NCBI GenBank assembly: GCA_002405525.1
Contig: DHLY01000154.1
Coordinates: 1-13,906, forward strand
DNA length: 13,906 nt
Direction: 5' to 3'
Source of the DNA: Proteobacteria bacterium UBA4656
GTDB lineage: Bacteria; Pseudomonadota; Gammaproteobacteria; Xanthomonadales; Ahniellaceae
Shown piece after piece: positions 6,173 to 13,206 of this stretch. Positions within the stretch are counted from its first letter, which is position 1, and each line of letters opens with the position of its first letter. Both the position numbers and the translations under genes were made by a program. The notes beneath the pieces are model-generated. The model had not been told where the DNA came from, did no database searches, and saw only the letters and a program-made list of their open reading frames with translations.

Positions 6173-8035
6173 ATGAGCAACGTCTCCGACATCGCCGCGG
6201 ATTTCATCCTGGAGGCCGGGGAGATTGCCGACCGGCTGGGCGAAGAACTGGTCGAGCTGGAGGACCGCCCGGGCGACGCCGCCCTGCTGAACTCCGTGTT
6301 CCGCGGATTCCACACCATCAAAGGCGGCGCGGGCTTCCTGCACATCGCCCCGATGGTCGATCTCTGCCACGCCGCTGAGGAGATGTTCGATGCGCTGCGC
6401 TCGGGCCGTCTGGCGGTGGATGCCCACCTGCTGGATCTTGCGCTGCAGTCGCTAGACCGTCTCAACGCCATGCTGGACGCCCTGCGGGTGGGCGCGGCTG
6501 TTCCCGAGCCCCCTGCCGAAACGGTGGCGGCGATGCGCGGGCTCGCCCATGGCAAACCGGCTGCAACAGCGGTCGCTGCTCCAGCGCCCGGCGGCGATAC
6601 GGTGGTCGCAGACGATGAATTCGAAGCCATGCTCGACGCCCTGCACGGCAAGGGCGCAGCCCCGGGAGTCGATGCCGGCGCTGCTCCGGGTGAAACCATC
6701 GACGACGCCGAGTTCGAAGCCATGCTCGACGCCCTGCATGGCAAGGGCGGCAGTCCCGGCTCGATCCCCGCGCCCGCCGCCGTCACACAGGCGCCGGTGC
6801 CCGCGGCACCGGCACCCCGGGCCGTGGCTCCGCCGCGCGCGGCGACCGCCGAGTCCGCGCCGAAAGAGTCCGAACCGACGGTGCGCGTCGAAGTCAAGCG
6901 CCTGGACGCGATGATGAATCTGGTCGGCGAGCTGGTGCTGGCCCGGAACCGCCTGAAGACGCTGCGCCTGGGAACCGCAGCGGTCCGCCGCCGGGCCACC
7001 GACGGCGAGCTCGACCGCGCCATCGCCGGACTCGACCTGATCACCGCCCGCCTGCAGTCGGCGGTGATGAAGACCCGGATGCAGCCGATCGGCCGCGTGC
7101 TCTCGCGCTTTCCCAAGGTCGCGCGCGATGTGGCGCGGCAGTTGAATAAGGACGTGCGACTCGAACTTTCCGGTGAAGAAACCGAGATCGACAAGAACAT
7201 CGTCGAGTCGTTGTCCGACCCGTTGGTCCACCTGGTCCGAAACGCGATCGACCACGGCATCGAAGCGCCCGAGCGGCGCGAGCGCATCGGCAAGCCACGC
7301 CAGGGAACGGTGCGCCTGTCCGCGCAGCACGAGGGCGACCACATCCTGATCACGGTGCGCGACGACGGCGCCGGCATGGATCCGGAGGTGCTGCGTGCAA
7401 AGGCGCGCGACAAGGGCCTGATCGGTCCCGAGGCCGCGGCGCGCCTGTCGACCGAAGAGTGCCTGCACCTGATCTTCCTGCCCGGGTTCTCGACCAAGAG
7501 CGAAGTCAGCGAGATCTCCGGCCGCGGCGTCGGGATGGACGTGGTGATGTCGCGGCTGAAGGAGCTCAACGGCCATGTCTCCATCCATTCCGCGCCGGGC
7601 ACCGGCAGCACCATCACGATCCGGCTGCCGCTCACGCTGGCGATCCTGACCACCCTGGTGGTTTCCGCCGGCGGACGGCCCTACGCGCTGCCGCTCGGCG
7701 CGGTGGAGGAGGTTTTCCGCTTCGACCCGTCCTCGGTGCTCTACGTCGACGGCCGCGAAGTGCTCGACGTGCGCAGCCAGACCCTGCCGCTGCTTTTCTT
7801 GCGCCGCTGGCTTTCGATCGGCACCGGCGCCGGTGATGGCTGCGTGGTGGTGGTCCGGTCGGGCGAATTGCGTTATGGCCTCGTGGTCGACGTGGTGCGT
7901 GGCCGCGACGAGGTGGTGGTCAAGCCGCTGCCGCCGCGTATGCGCCACCTCACCGGCTTCGCGGGCGCCACCATCACCGGCGACGGCGCGATCGCACTGA
8001 TTCTCGACGCGCACGGCTTGTACCGCGCGGGCTGA
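6173..8035 (+). CDS. cheA: Chemotaxis histidine kinase CheA
   Basis: CheA autophosphorylates in receptor/CheW arrays and passes phosphate to CheY. The 620-residue product shows a P1/HPt domain (about 1-105) with phosphoacceptor H47 in FHTIKGGAGFL. A long Ala/Pro-rich linker (about 105-235) follows without a recognisable P2 domain. Next come the P3 dimerisation helices (from about 238) and the P4 ATPase: N box N357 (LVRNAIDHG), G1 DDGAG (397-401), F box FLPGFSTKS (435 on) and G2 GRGVGMD (450 on). A CheW-like P5 fills about 490-620. The linker carries EFEAMLDALHGKG twice (149-161, 180-192). ATG 6173 fits the usual CheA N-terminus and the sigma-28 promoter ends just before it. The upstream part of the frame overlaps the BLUF gene and is not coding. 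No cheB, cheW or mot gene follows. Confidence 0.97.
   Translation: MSNVSDIAADFILEAGEIADRLGEELVELEDRPGDAALLNSVFRGFHTIKGGAGFLHIAPMVDLCHAAEEMFDALRSGRLAVDAHLLDLALQSLDRLNAMLDALRVGAAVPEPPAETVAAMRGLAHGKPAATAVAAPAPGGDTVVADDEFEAMLDALHGKGAAPGVDAGAAPGETIDDAEFEAMLDALHGKGGSPGSIPAPAAVTQAPVPAAPAPRAVAPPRAATAESAPKESEPTVRVEVKRLDAMMNLVGELVLARNRLKTLRLGTAAVRRRATDGELDRAIAGLDLITARLQSAVMKTRMQPIGRVLSRFPKVARDVARQLNKDVRLELSGEETEIDKNIVESLSDPLVHLVRNAIDHGIEAPERRERIGKPRQGTVRLSAQHEGDHILITVRDDGAGMDPEVLRAKARDKGLIGPEAAARLSTEECLHLIFLPGFSTKSEVSEISGRGVGMDVVMSRLKELNGHVSIHSAPGTGSTITIRLPLTLAILTTLVVSAGGRPYALPLGAVEEVFRFDPSSVLYVDGREVLDVRSQTLPLLFLRRWLSIGTGAGDGCVVVVRSGELRYGLVVDVVRGRDEVVVKPLPPRMRHLTGFAGATITGDGAIALILDAHGLYRAG
6617..6655 (+). 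repeat. Direct repeat copy 1 in the cheA linker
   Basis: This 39-nt unit encodes EFEAMLDALHGKG (CheA residues 149-161) and is preceded by codons for two aspartates. It matches copy 2, 93 bp downstream, at 37 of 39 bases; both differences are silent (GAA/GAG, CAC/CAT). Confidence 0.9.
6710..6748 (+). repeat. Direct repeat copy 2 in the cheA linker
   Basis: This is the second copy of the 39-nt unit, encoding residues 180-192 and preceded by DDA. The 31-codon period keeps the frame. The bases between the two copies are not repeated. Confidence 0.9.
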
Positions 8036-8225
8036 GGGACGCCGGAAACCGGGCGCCGCTCCCGACTCGGGAGACTTGCGCGTCTCGCGCACGCCGCGGC
8101 AGCCCTTCCTGAGGCACGGCGGCGGCAGGAACGGAACGCGGCGCCCCGGTCGCCACCGATGCGCCCGCCGCGGGCGCCGCCGCATGCGCTACGCTCCGCT
8201 GGCCTGCCTTGCGCCCGGAACCCGC
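8036..8225. other. Non-coding gap between cheA and the M28 peptidase gene
   Basis: The gap contains two small perfect hairpins. One is CTCCCG-ACT-CGGGAG at 8059-8073, 24 bp past the cheA stop and a weak candidate for ending that transcript, although no T-run follows. The other is GCGCCCG-CCG-CGGGCGC at 8161-8177. TACGCT at 8190-8195 could be a -10 box for the peptidase gene, giving a leader of about 24 nt, but no clear -35 is visible. Confidence 0.4.
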
Positions 8226-9890
8226 ATGCCCGCCATCCGCCCGTTCGCTCCCCTCTCGCGCGCGCTCGCGGCGTTGGCCGCGCTGTGCGCGGTCTCATGC
8301 GGCCGCTTGCCCGGCCCGGACCCGGGCGAGGCGGTATCGCCGGACGCGATTCGCGCGCACGTTTCCTTTCTGGCCGACGACGCGCTCGAGGGCCGGCTCG
8401 CCGGCACCCGCGGCTACGACATCGCGGCGCGCTACGTAGCCAGCGAACTGGCACAGGCCGGCCTCGAGCCCGGCGGCAAGGACGGCGCGTGGTTCCAGCC
8501 CGTGCCGCTGGTCGAATCAGTGTCGCTGCTGCCGGCGGCGAAGCTCACCCTGCGGCCCGCGAACGGCGCGCCGCTCGAACTCAAGGCCGTCGAGGACTTT
8601 CTCCCCGATGCCAGCCTCACCGACGCGGAAGTCGTCGCCAGCGCGCCGATGGTGTTCGTCGGCTTCGGCGTCTCGGCGCCGGAACAAGGCCACGACGACC
8701 TCGCCGGCGTGGACCTCGCGGGCAAGGTCGCGCTGGTGTTCGGCGGCGCGCCGGCCCAGTTCCCGCCGGCGATCCGCGCCCACCATTCCTCGCGCCTGAC
8801 CAAGAACGCGCTGCTCGCCGCGCGCGGCGCGGTCGGCATCATCAGCCTGCAGACGCCCGAGGAGCAGAAGCGCACGCCGTGGGCGCGCCTGGTGCAGCAG
8901 TCGTGGCGCTCGCGCATGGGCTGGGTCGGCGCCGACGGCGCGGTCAACGGCGCCTGGCCGCAGATCAGGATCCGCGCGGCGATCAACCCGGCGCGCGCGG
9001 CGACGTTCTTCGCCGGCGCGCCGATCACGCTGGAGCAGGCGTATGCCGCCGCCGAGGCCGGCACGCCGCAGGCCTTCGACCTGCCGCTGGAAGTCGACCA
9101 GCTGCGCAAGTCGGTCATCCGCCAGCGCACCAGCGACAACGTGGTCGGCATCCTCGAGGGTTCCGATCCGGCGCTGGCCGGCGAGTACGTGGCGATCTCG
9201 GCCCACCTCGACCATGTCGGCAAGGGCGCGCCGATCGGCGGCGACACCATCTACAACGGCGCCTTCGACAACGCAGTCGGCATCGGCATCATGATGGAGA
9301 CCGCGCGCGCACTGGCCATGCTGCACGAGCGACCGCGCCGTTCGGTCCTGTTCATCGCGGTCACCGCCGAGGAATCCGGCCTGCAGGGTTCGGACTATTT
9401 CGTGCAGAACCCGACCGTGCCGCGCGGCTCGATCGTGGCCAACATCAACATGGACATGCCGGTCGCCCTTGCGCCGCTGGCCGACGTCACCGCCTTCGGC
9501 GCCGAACACTCGTCGCTGGGCGCGGTGGCCGAGCGCGCGGCCAAGGCCGAGGGCGTCGGGCTGACGCCCGACGCCAAGCCCGAGGAGGTCTTCTTCGTGC
9601 GCAGCGACCAGTATTCCTTCGTGCGCGCCGGCATCCCCGCGCTCTACATCGACCAGGGCATGACCTCGTCGGATCCGGCGATCGACCAGAAAGGTCCCTA
9701 CGAGGCCTTCCTCAAGGACCACTACCACCAGCCCAGCGACGACCTGCGGCTTCCGATCCACTGGCCCTCGCTGGCGATGCTGGCGCGCCTGAACGCGCGC
9801 ATCATCGACGAGGTGGCGGACGCCAACGAGCGCCCGACCTGGAACGACGGCAACTTCTTCGGCGAGACCTTCGCGCCGCAGAAGCCGTGA
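8226..9890 (+). CDS. Exported M28 family zinc peptidase (probable lipoprotein)
   Basis: M28 enzymes are two-zinc exopeptidases, mostly aminopeptidases, acting outside the cytoplasm. The 554-residue product opens with a signal sequence ending ALCAVSC, a marginal lipobox that would lipidate the Cys at about position 25. A PA-like insert lies in the middle (about 140-260, including VDLAGKVALVFGG). The catalytic domain shows the expected residues: H327 and D329 in AHLDH, bridging D348 in NGAFDNAVG, general base E382 with ligand E383 in TAEESG, D410 in NINMDMP and H501 in HYHQPSDD. ATG 8226 is chosen because the signal peptide begins there and GGAA lies 5 nt upstream; earlier in-frame ATGs at 8076 and 8184 would bury the signal. 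Substrate cannot be read from sequence. The gene is monocistronic and converges on the next gene. Confidence 0.92.
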   Translation: MPAIRPFAPLSRALAALAALCAVSCGRLPGPDPGEAVSPDAIRAHVSFLADDALEGRLAGTRGYDIAARYVASELAQAGLEPGGKDGAWFQPVPLVESVSLLPAAKLTLRPANGAPLELKAVEDFLPDASLTDAEVVASAPMVFVGFGVSAPEQGHDDLAGVDLAGKVALVFGGAPAQFPPAIRAHHSSRLTKNALLAARGAVGIISLQTPEEQKRTPWARLVQQSWRSRMGWVGADGAVNGAWPQIRIRAAINPARAATFFAGAPITLEQAYAAAEAGTPQAFDLPLEVDQLRKSVIRQRTSDNVVGILEGSDPALAGEYVAISAHLDHVGKGAPIGGDTIYNGAFDNAVGIGIMMETARALAMLHERPRRSVLFIAVTAEESGLQGSDYFVQNPTVPRGSIVANINMDMPVALAPLADVTAFGAEHSSLGAVAERAAKAEGVGLTPDAKPEEVFFVRSDQYSFVRAGIPALYIDQGMTSSDPAIDQKGPYEAFLKDHYHQPSDDLRLPIHWPSLAMLARLNARIIDEVADANERPTWNDGNFFGETFAPQKP

Positions 9891-9896
9891 GGCGAT

Positions 9897-9924
9897 CGCG
9901 TCGCGCGCCGGGGCGCGCGACGCG
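9897..9924. terminator. GC-rich hairpin between convergent genes
   Basis: CGCGTCGCGCGC and GCGCGCGACGCG form a perfect 12-bp stem round a CGGG loop, starting 6 bp after the M28 stop and 14 bp before the end of the convergent lipoprotein gene. There is no T-run on either side, so it is a terminator only by position and stem strength. It could serve both strands. Confidence 0.5.
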
Positions 9925-9938
9925 CGGCGACCTGCCGC

Positions 9939-10475
9939 TCACGGCAGCCGCAGCGGTGCCGCCGGCGGCGCACAGCCGATCGATCCGCCGTAACCCTTCA
10001 GGAACCCGCGACGGACCGCGCCCGCGGCGACCGCCTCCGCGATCCGCCGATCGCGCTGGCGTGCGCCGCTGATCAGGCCGATCAGGCCGTGGTAGGGAAT
10101 CATGCCGCGCAGGGCGCCGACCACGGCGCCGCGCATGAAGTCGTCTTCGCGATCGGCGGCCTTGAGCACGTCGAGGTCCGGCCCGAGGACCGCGTCGATC
10201 GCCGCGATCTCGATGGCCAGCGCCGCGCAGTCGGCCGGCACCGGCAGCGCATAGGTGTCGGCGACCGCGCGCAGCAGCACATCGGGGATGTCGTCGCCGC
10301 CGAGGTTGAAGTCGGACAGCGGCATGCGCCCCATCCGGCCCATCGCGGCGGGATCGACCGCGGTTTCGCCGTCAGCGCGGCGCGGCGCCCCCGCGCACCC
10401 GGCGCACAGCGCCAGGGCCGCGGCCAGCATCGCCGCGCCCAGCAGGTAACCCGGTCGAAAGCCCTGGCGATCCAT
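9939..10475 (-). CDS. Small conserved-looking lipoprotein of unknown function
   Basis: I do not recognise this family with certainty. The 178-residue product begins MDRQGFRPGYLLG, followed by a hydrophobic run and a Cys-containing end ALCAGCAGA that looks like a lipobox with modified C27, so an exported lipoprotein is likely. The mature part has an ordered, conserved-looking core (PLSDFNLGGDDIPDVLL, then a Cys and a helix AALAIEIAAIDAVLGPDLD). A second hydrophobic or glycine-rich segment follows (VVGALRGMIPYHGLIGLISGA), perhaps a membrane-inserting hairpin, and then a basic stretch and a second Cys near the C-terminus. ATG 10475 is preferred because AAGGGGA (10482-10488) lies just upstream; a GTG at 10493 would overlap that site. 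Neighbouring genes give no clue to its role. Confidence 0.75.
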   Translation of the reverse strand: MDRQGFRPGYLLGAAMLAAALALCAGCAGAPRRADGETAVDPAAMGRMGRMPLSDFNLGGDDIPDVLLRAVADTYALPVPADCAALAIEIAAIDAVLGPDLDVLKAADREDDFMRGAVVGALRGMIPYHGLIGLISGARQRDRRIAEAVAAGAVRRGFLKGYGGSIGCAPPAAPLRLP

Positions 10476-10522
10476 CGTGCGTCCCCTTGCCACCGAGGGT
10501 AACGGCCGCGGCCCGGCCAGAC

Positions 10523-10536
10523 CTGACGCGGATCAA
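10523..10536 (-). promoter_or_regulatory. FNR/Anr-like box upstream of the lipoprotein gene
   Basis: On the minus strand TTGAT-CCGC-GTCAG differs from the Anr/FNR pattern TTGAT-N4-(A/G)TCAA at one base. TACCCT (10496-10501, minus strand) as a -10 would put the start of transcription near 10489 and the box centre about 40 bp upstream, the usual activator position. The rest of the 110-bp gap 10476-10585 shows nothing else. This is a single imperfect site and could be chance. Confidence 0.3.
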
Positions 10537-10585
10537 TCCGCCGCCGCGTCGCGGACCTGCCGCAACGAAGGCATGGTGCCCCGCC

Positions 10586-11491
10586 TCAGCCTGCGATCCC
10601 CAGCGGCGCGGCGTAACGCCGCTGCGGGTCGCGACCGCGGAAGCACTCGGCGGTGGCGACGAAGGCCGGATCCCCGTTGCCCTCGCGCCAGCCCGGAATG
10701 CCGGACAGCGGCAGGCTGACCATGCCCGCCGGGTCCCAGCCCAGCACGCCCGACGACACGGCGTCGGCCGCCGCGCGGTCGAGCAGCGCAGCGCGCGCGT
10801 CGAACGGCCACGTGCAGAAGCCTTCCGGCACGTGAAACCACAGCACCTTGCCGGCCATCGTCAGGTGCGGATCGCGGGCGAGTTCGAACAGCGCATGGCC
10901 GAAGACATGGACCACGATGCGCCGGTGCCAGTCGGCCCGGCGGTCGAGGAACAGGCCGGGCCAGTCGTGGGCGTCGAGGCGTTCGAGCAGCGCGGGATCC
11001 TCGCTCGCCACCAGCAGCCCCGCTTCGTCGATGTGGGTCAGCGACTGCTGGCGGCGCGTGCGGTTGCCGCGGCCCTGCAGCGGCAGGTCCTCAACCTGCA
11101 GCCGGTTCAACGCGCGCTTGAGGCGCGGGTAGCGCAGCCACATCAGCACGCTGAACAGATCGTGCCAGCGGCGCGGGCGGGTGGCGATGGCGCCGTGGTC
11201 GTGGATGCGCTGCTCGAAGTGCAGGCCGTCGCGGAACAGGAACTGGTTCTGCTCGACGCAGCGCAGGCCCTCGCAGCCGGGCGTGGCGGCGAGGGCGTCG
11301 CTCAGCGCGTCCAGCGTCGGGAAGTCATCGTCGCCGAGCAGGCCGGCGTAGCCCGCCAACTGGTCGAAGGGCGGGCGCGCGAGTTCGAGTGGCGCCCAGT
11401 CGTCCGCGACGTCATGGCGACGCCCCGGCGTGGGCGCTCGCGCCTTCGAGCGGGTGTCGATCGGGCGTGTGCTGGCGGGATCGGCGGACAC
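10586..11491 (-). CDS. DUF3025 family protein
   Basis: The product matches my memory of DUF3025, a proteobacterial family of unknown function. Typical stretches are HFEQRIHDHGAIATRPRRWHDLF (family pattern of an acidic start, then WHD), LMWLRYPRLKRALN, SLTHIDEAGLLVAS, and VVHVFGHALFELA followed by AGKVLWF. No catalytic motif can be named; the several His residues (WHD, FGHALFE) are notable. The start is uncertain. GTG 11491 gives 301 residues, with the conserved part beginning near residue 32, and lies about 23 nt after a possible start of transcription set by TACAAT (11521-11526, minus). No good Shine-Dalgarno sequence is seen, and an ATG at 11629 would run through repeat-like DNA. The gene is on the same strand as rimO but separated from it by 288 bp, so it probably has its own promoter. 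Confidence 0.82.
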   Translation of the reverse strand: MSADPASTRPIDTRSKARAPTPGRRHDVADDWAPLELARPPFDQLAGYAGLLGDDDFPTLDALSDALAATPGCEGLRCVEQNQFLFRDGLHFEQRIHDHGAIATRPRRWHDLFSVLMWLRYPRLKRALNRLQVEDLPLQGRGNRTRRQQSLTHIDEAGLLVASEDPALLERLDAHDWPGLFLDRRADWHRRIVVHVFGHALFELARDPHLTMAGKVLWFHVPEGFCTWPFDARAALLDRAAADAVSSGVLGWDPAGMVSLPLSGIPGWREGNGDPAFVATAECFRGRDPQRRYAAPLGIAG

Positions 11492-11520
11492 GGTGTCGGA
11501 AGCGCGGCGCGGAGGCGTGG

Positions 11521-11526
11521 ATTGTA
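11521..11526 (-). promoter_or_regulatory. Possible sigma-70 -10 box of the DUF3025 gene
   Basis: TACAAT on the minus strand matches five of six bases of the -10 consensus, 29 bp before GTG 11491. No clear -35 is present; the hairpin CCGGGG/CCCCGG (11532-11549) lies immediately upstream, in the spacer region. A palindrome of 16 bases, GCGCTGCGCGCAGCGC, sits at 11564-11579. Confidence 0.35.
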
Positions 11527-11625
11527 GCGTTCCGGGGACCAGGCCCCGGCGGCACGTCCGATCGCGCTGCGCGCAGCGCTCCCACCCAGCCTGCGGCAGC
11601 GTGGCGCATCGGACAGGACGGATCC

Positions 11626-11735
11626 CCATGGGCGCGGCGCGTGCGCCGCGATGGGATGCGGCAATGACCGTAGGGTGCGATGGGCACAGCGCATTGCACC
11701 GCCCCCAGTGCCGCGGTGTGTCGCCGCGCCCATGG
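11626..11735. repeat. Nested inverted repeat in the rimO-DUF3025 gap
   Basis: CCATGGGCGCGGCG (11626-11639) and its exact complement CGCCGCGCCCATGG (11722-11735) enclose 82 bp that contain the REP-like palindrome. The left arm can instead fold locally: CCCAT plus CGCGGCGC (11625-11640, with a GGG bulge) pairs with GCGCCGCG plus ATGGG (11643-11655). The two foldings exclude each other. No coding frame is supported in 11492-11779. Confidence 0.6.
11670..11700 (+). repeat. GTAG-headed REP-like palindrome
   Basis: GTAG (11670-11673) is followed by GGTGCGATG (11674-11682), a 9-nt loop and CATTGCACC (11692-11700), an imperfect hairpin with one G-T pair. A GTAG head followed by an imperfect palindrome is the layout of REP elements moved by RAYT (TnpA-REP) transposases, and similar TAGGGTGCG...GCACC repeats are, as I recall, scattered through many proteobacterial genomes. 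Only one copy is visible here and no transposase gene. Confidence 0.5.
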
Positions 11736-11779
11736 CACCCGACGCGACCCCGGCGATCGCCGTATCCCGCGCCAATCCC

Positions 11780-13117
11780 TCAGGCGATCTCGCCGTGCAG
11801 GTCGTGCGCCTCGGTCTTGAGGATGCGGACGTCCACGAACTGGCCGGGCTTCAGGCCCGCGGCGCCGTGGATGAAGACCTTGCCGTCGATCTCCGGCGCG
11901 TCGGCGCGCGAGCGGCCGACCGCGACGCTGGCGCCGACCTCGTCGATGAGCACCTGCTGCACGGTGCCGACCTTGCGCTTGAGGCGGCGGCGGCTGATCT
12001 TCTCCTGCGCCTTCATGAAGCGCGCCTCGCGCTCCGCGCGCACGTCGTCCGGCAGCTGGCCCGGCAGTTCGTTGGCCTTTGCGCCCTCGACCGGCGAGTA
12101 AGCGAAGCAGCCCACGCGGTCGAGTTCGGCGGCGTCGAGGAAGTCGAGCAGCTCCTGGACCTCGGCCTCGGTCTCGCCGGGGAAACCGGCGATGAAGGTG
12201 CTGCGGATGGTCAGCTCCGGGCAGGCGCGGCGCCAGGCCAGGATGCGGTCGAGGTTCTTCTCGCCGCTGGCCGGGCGCTTCATCAGCTTGAGGATGCGCG
12301 GGCTGGCGTGCTGGAACGGGATGTCGAGGTAGGGCAGCACCTTGCCTTCCGCCATCAGCGGGATCACCTCGTCCACGTGCGGATACGGATAGACGTAGTG
12401 CAGCCGCACCCATGCGCCGAGCTCGCCGAGCCCCGCGCAGAGGTCGGCGAAGCGCGTGCGCCACTCGCGGCCGCGCCAGGTGCCCGGCGCGTACTTCGTG
12501 TCGACGCCGTAGGCGCTGGTGTCCTGGCTGATGACCAGCAGCTCCTTCACGCCCGACTTGACCAGCTTCTCGGCCTCGCCCAGCACCTGTTCGATCGGCC
12601 GCGAGACCAGGTCGCCGCGCATCGAGGGGATGATGCAGAAGGTGCAGCGGTGGTTGCAGCCTTCGGAGATCTTCAGGTACGCGTAGTGGCGCGGCGTGAG
12701 CTTGATGCCCGCCGGCGGCACCAGGTCGAGGAAGGGATCGTGCTTGGGCGGCACCTGCGCGTGCACCGCGGTCATCACCGACGCGTAGTCCTGCGGGCCG
12801 CTGATGCTGAGCACCTCGGGGAACTTCTCGCGGATCAGTTCCGCGCGCGCGCCGAGGCAGCCGGTGACCACCACCCTGCCGTTCTCCGCCATCGCCTCGC
12901 CGATCGCGTCCAGCGATTCCTCCACCGCGCTGTCGATGAAGCCGCAGGTGTTGACCACCACCACGTCGGCGCCGTCGTAGGTCGGCGCGATCTCGTAGCC
13001 TTCGGCGCGCAGCTGGGTCAGGATGCGCTCGGAGTCGACCAGCGCCTTCGGGCAGCCGAGGCTGACGAAGCCGACCCGCGGGGCTACCGCGGCCGGACGG
13101 CGGGGGGGGCGCGGCAT
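11780..13117 (-). CDS. rimO: Ribosomal protein uS12 methylthiotransferase RimO
   Basis: RimO is a radical-SAM enzyme with two 4Fe-4S clusters that methylthiolates the conserved aspartate of ribosomal protein uS12 in the cytoplasm. The 445-residue product (E. coli about 441) has an N-terminal UPF0004 domain with cluster cysteines C22 ([12 protein letters not shown]), C58 (NTCGFID) and C87 (TGCLGARAE). The radical-SAM motif is [11 protein letters not shown] (C154, C158, C161), and a C-terminal TRAM domain spans about 375-440. [11 protein letters not shown] and SMRGDL-type motifs favour RimO over MiaB. ATG 13117 has GGAG about 8 nt upstream and TATAAT (13144-13149, minus) before it. Codons 3-6 contain an unbroken run of eight C bases on the coding strand. 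A divergent hydrolase gene lies 89 bp away. Confidence 0.96.
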   Translation of the reverse strand: MPRPPRRPAAVAPRVGFVSLGCPKALVDSERILTQLRAEGYEIAPTYDGADVVVVNTCGFIDSAVEESLDAIGEAMAENGRVVVTGCLGARAELIREKFPEVLSISGPQDYASVMTAVHAQVPPKHDPFLDLVPPAGIKLTPRHYAYLKISEGCNHRCTFCIIPSMRGDLVSRPIEQVLGEAEKLVKSGVKELLVISQDTSAYGVDTKYAPGTWRGREWRTRFADLCAGLGELGAWVRLHYVYPYPHVDEVIPLMAEGKVLPYLDIPFQHASPRILKLMKRPASGEKNLDRILAWRRACPELTIRSTFIAGFPGETEAEVQELLDFLDAAELDRVGCFAYSPVEGAKANELPGQLPDDVRAEREARFMKAQEKISRRRLKRKVGTVQQVLIDEVGASVAVGRSRADAPEIDGKVFIHGAAGLKPGQFVDVRILKTEAHDLHGEIA

Positions 13118-13143
13118 ACGATGGCTCCGGCGGCGAGCTGCGG

Positions 13144-13151
13144 ATTATAGT
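13144..13151. promoter_or_regulatory. Overlapping divergent -10 boxes of rimO and the hydrolase gene
   Basis: The minus strand reads TATAAT (13149-13144), a perfect -10 for rimO with a leader of about 20 nt. The plus strand reads TATAGT (13146-13151), five of six matches, facing the hydrolase gene with a leader of about 50 nt. The boxes share four base pairs. Neither has a good -35. Confidence 0.55.
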
Positions 13152-13206
13152 GGCGGCGCGCTGCGTCTGCCCGGCCGACCGGAGGACGCCATCCCGGACG
13201 ATCCGC

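Noticed and set aside
11651..13150. Plus-strand open frame of 499 codons opposite rimO
   Set aside because: Antisense shadow of rimO, rich in Ala, Val, His, Leu and Asp, with no motif and no plausible start signal.
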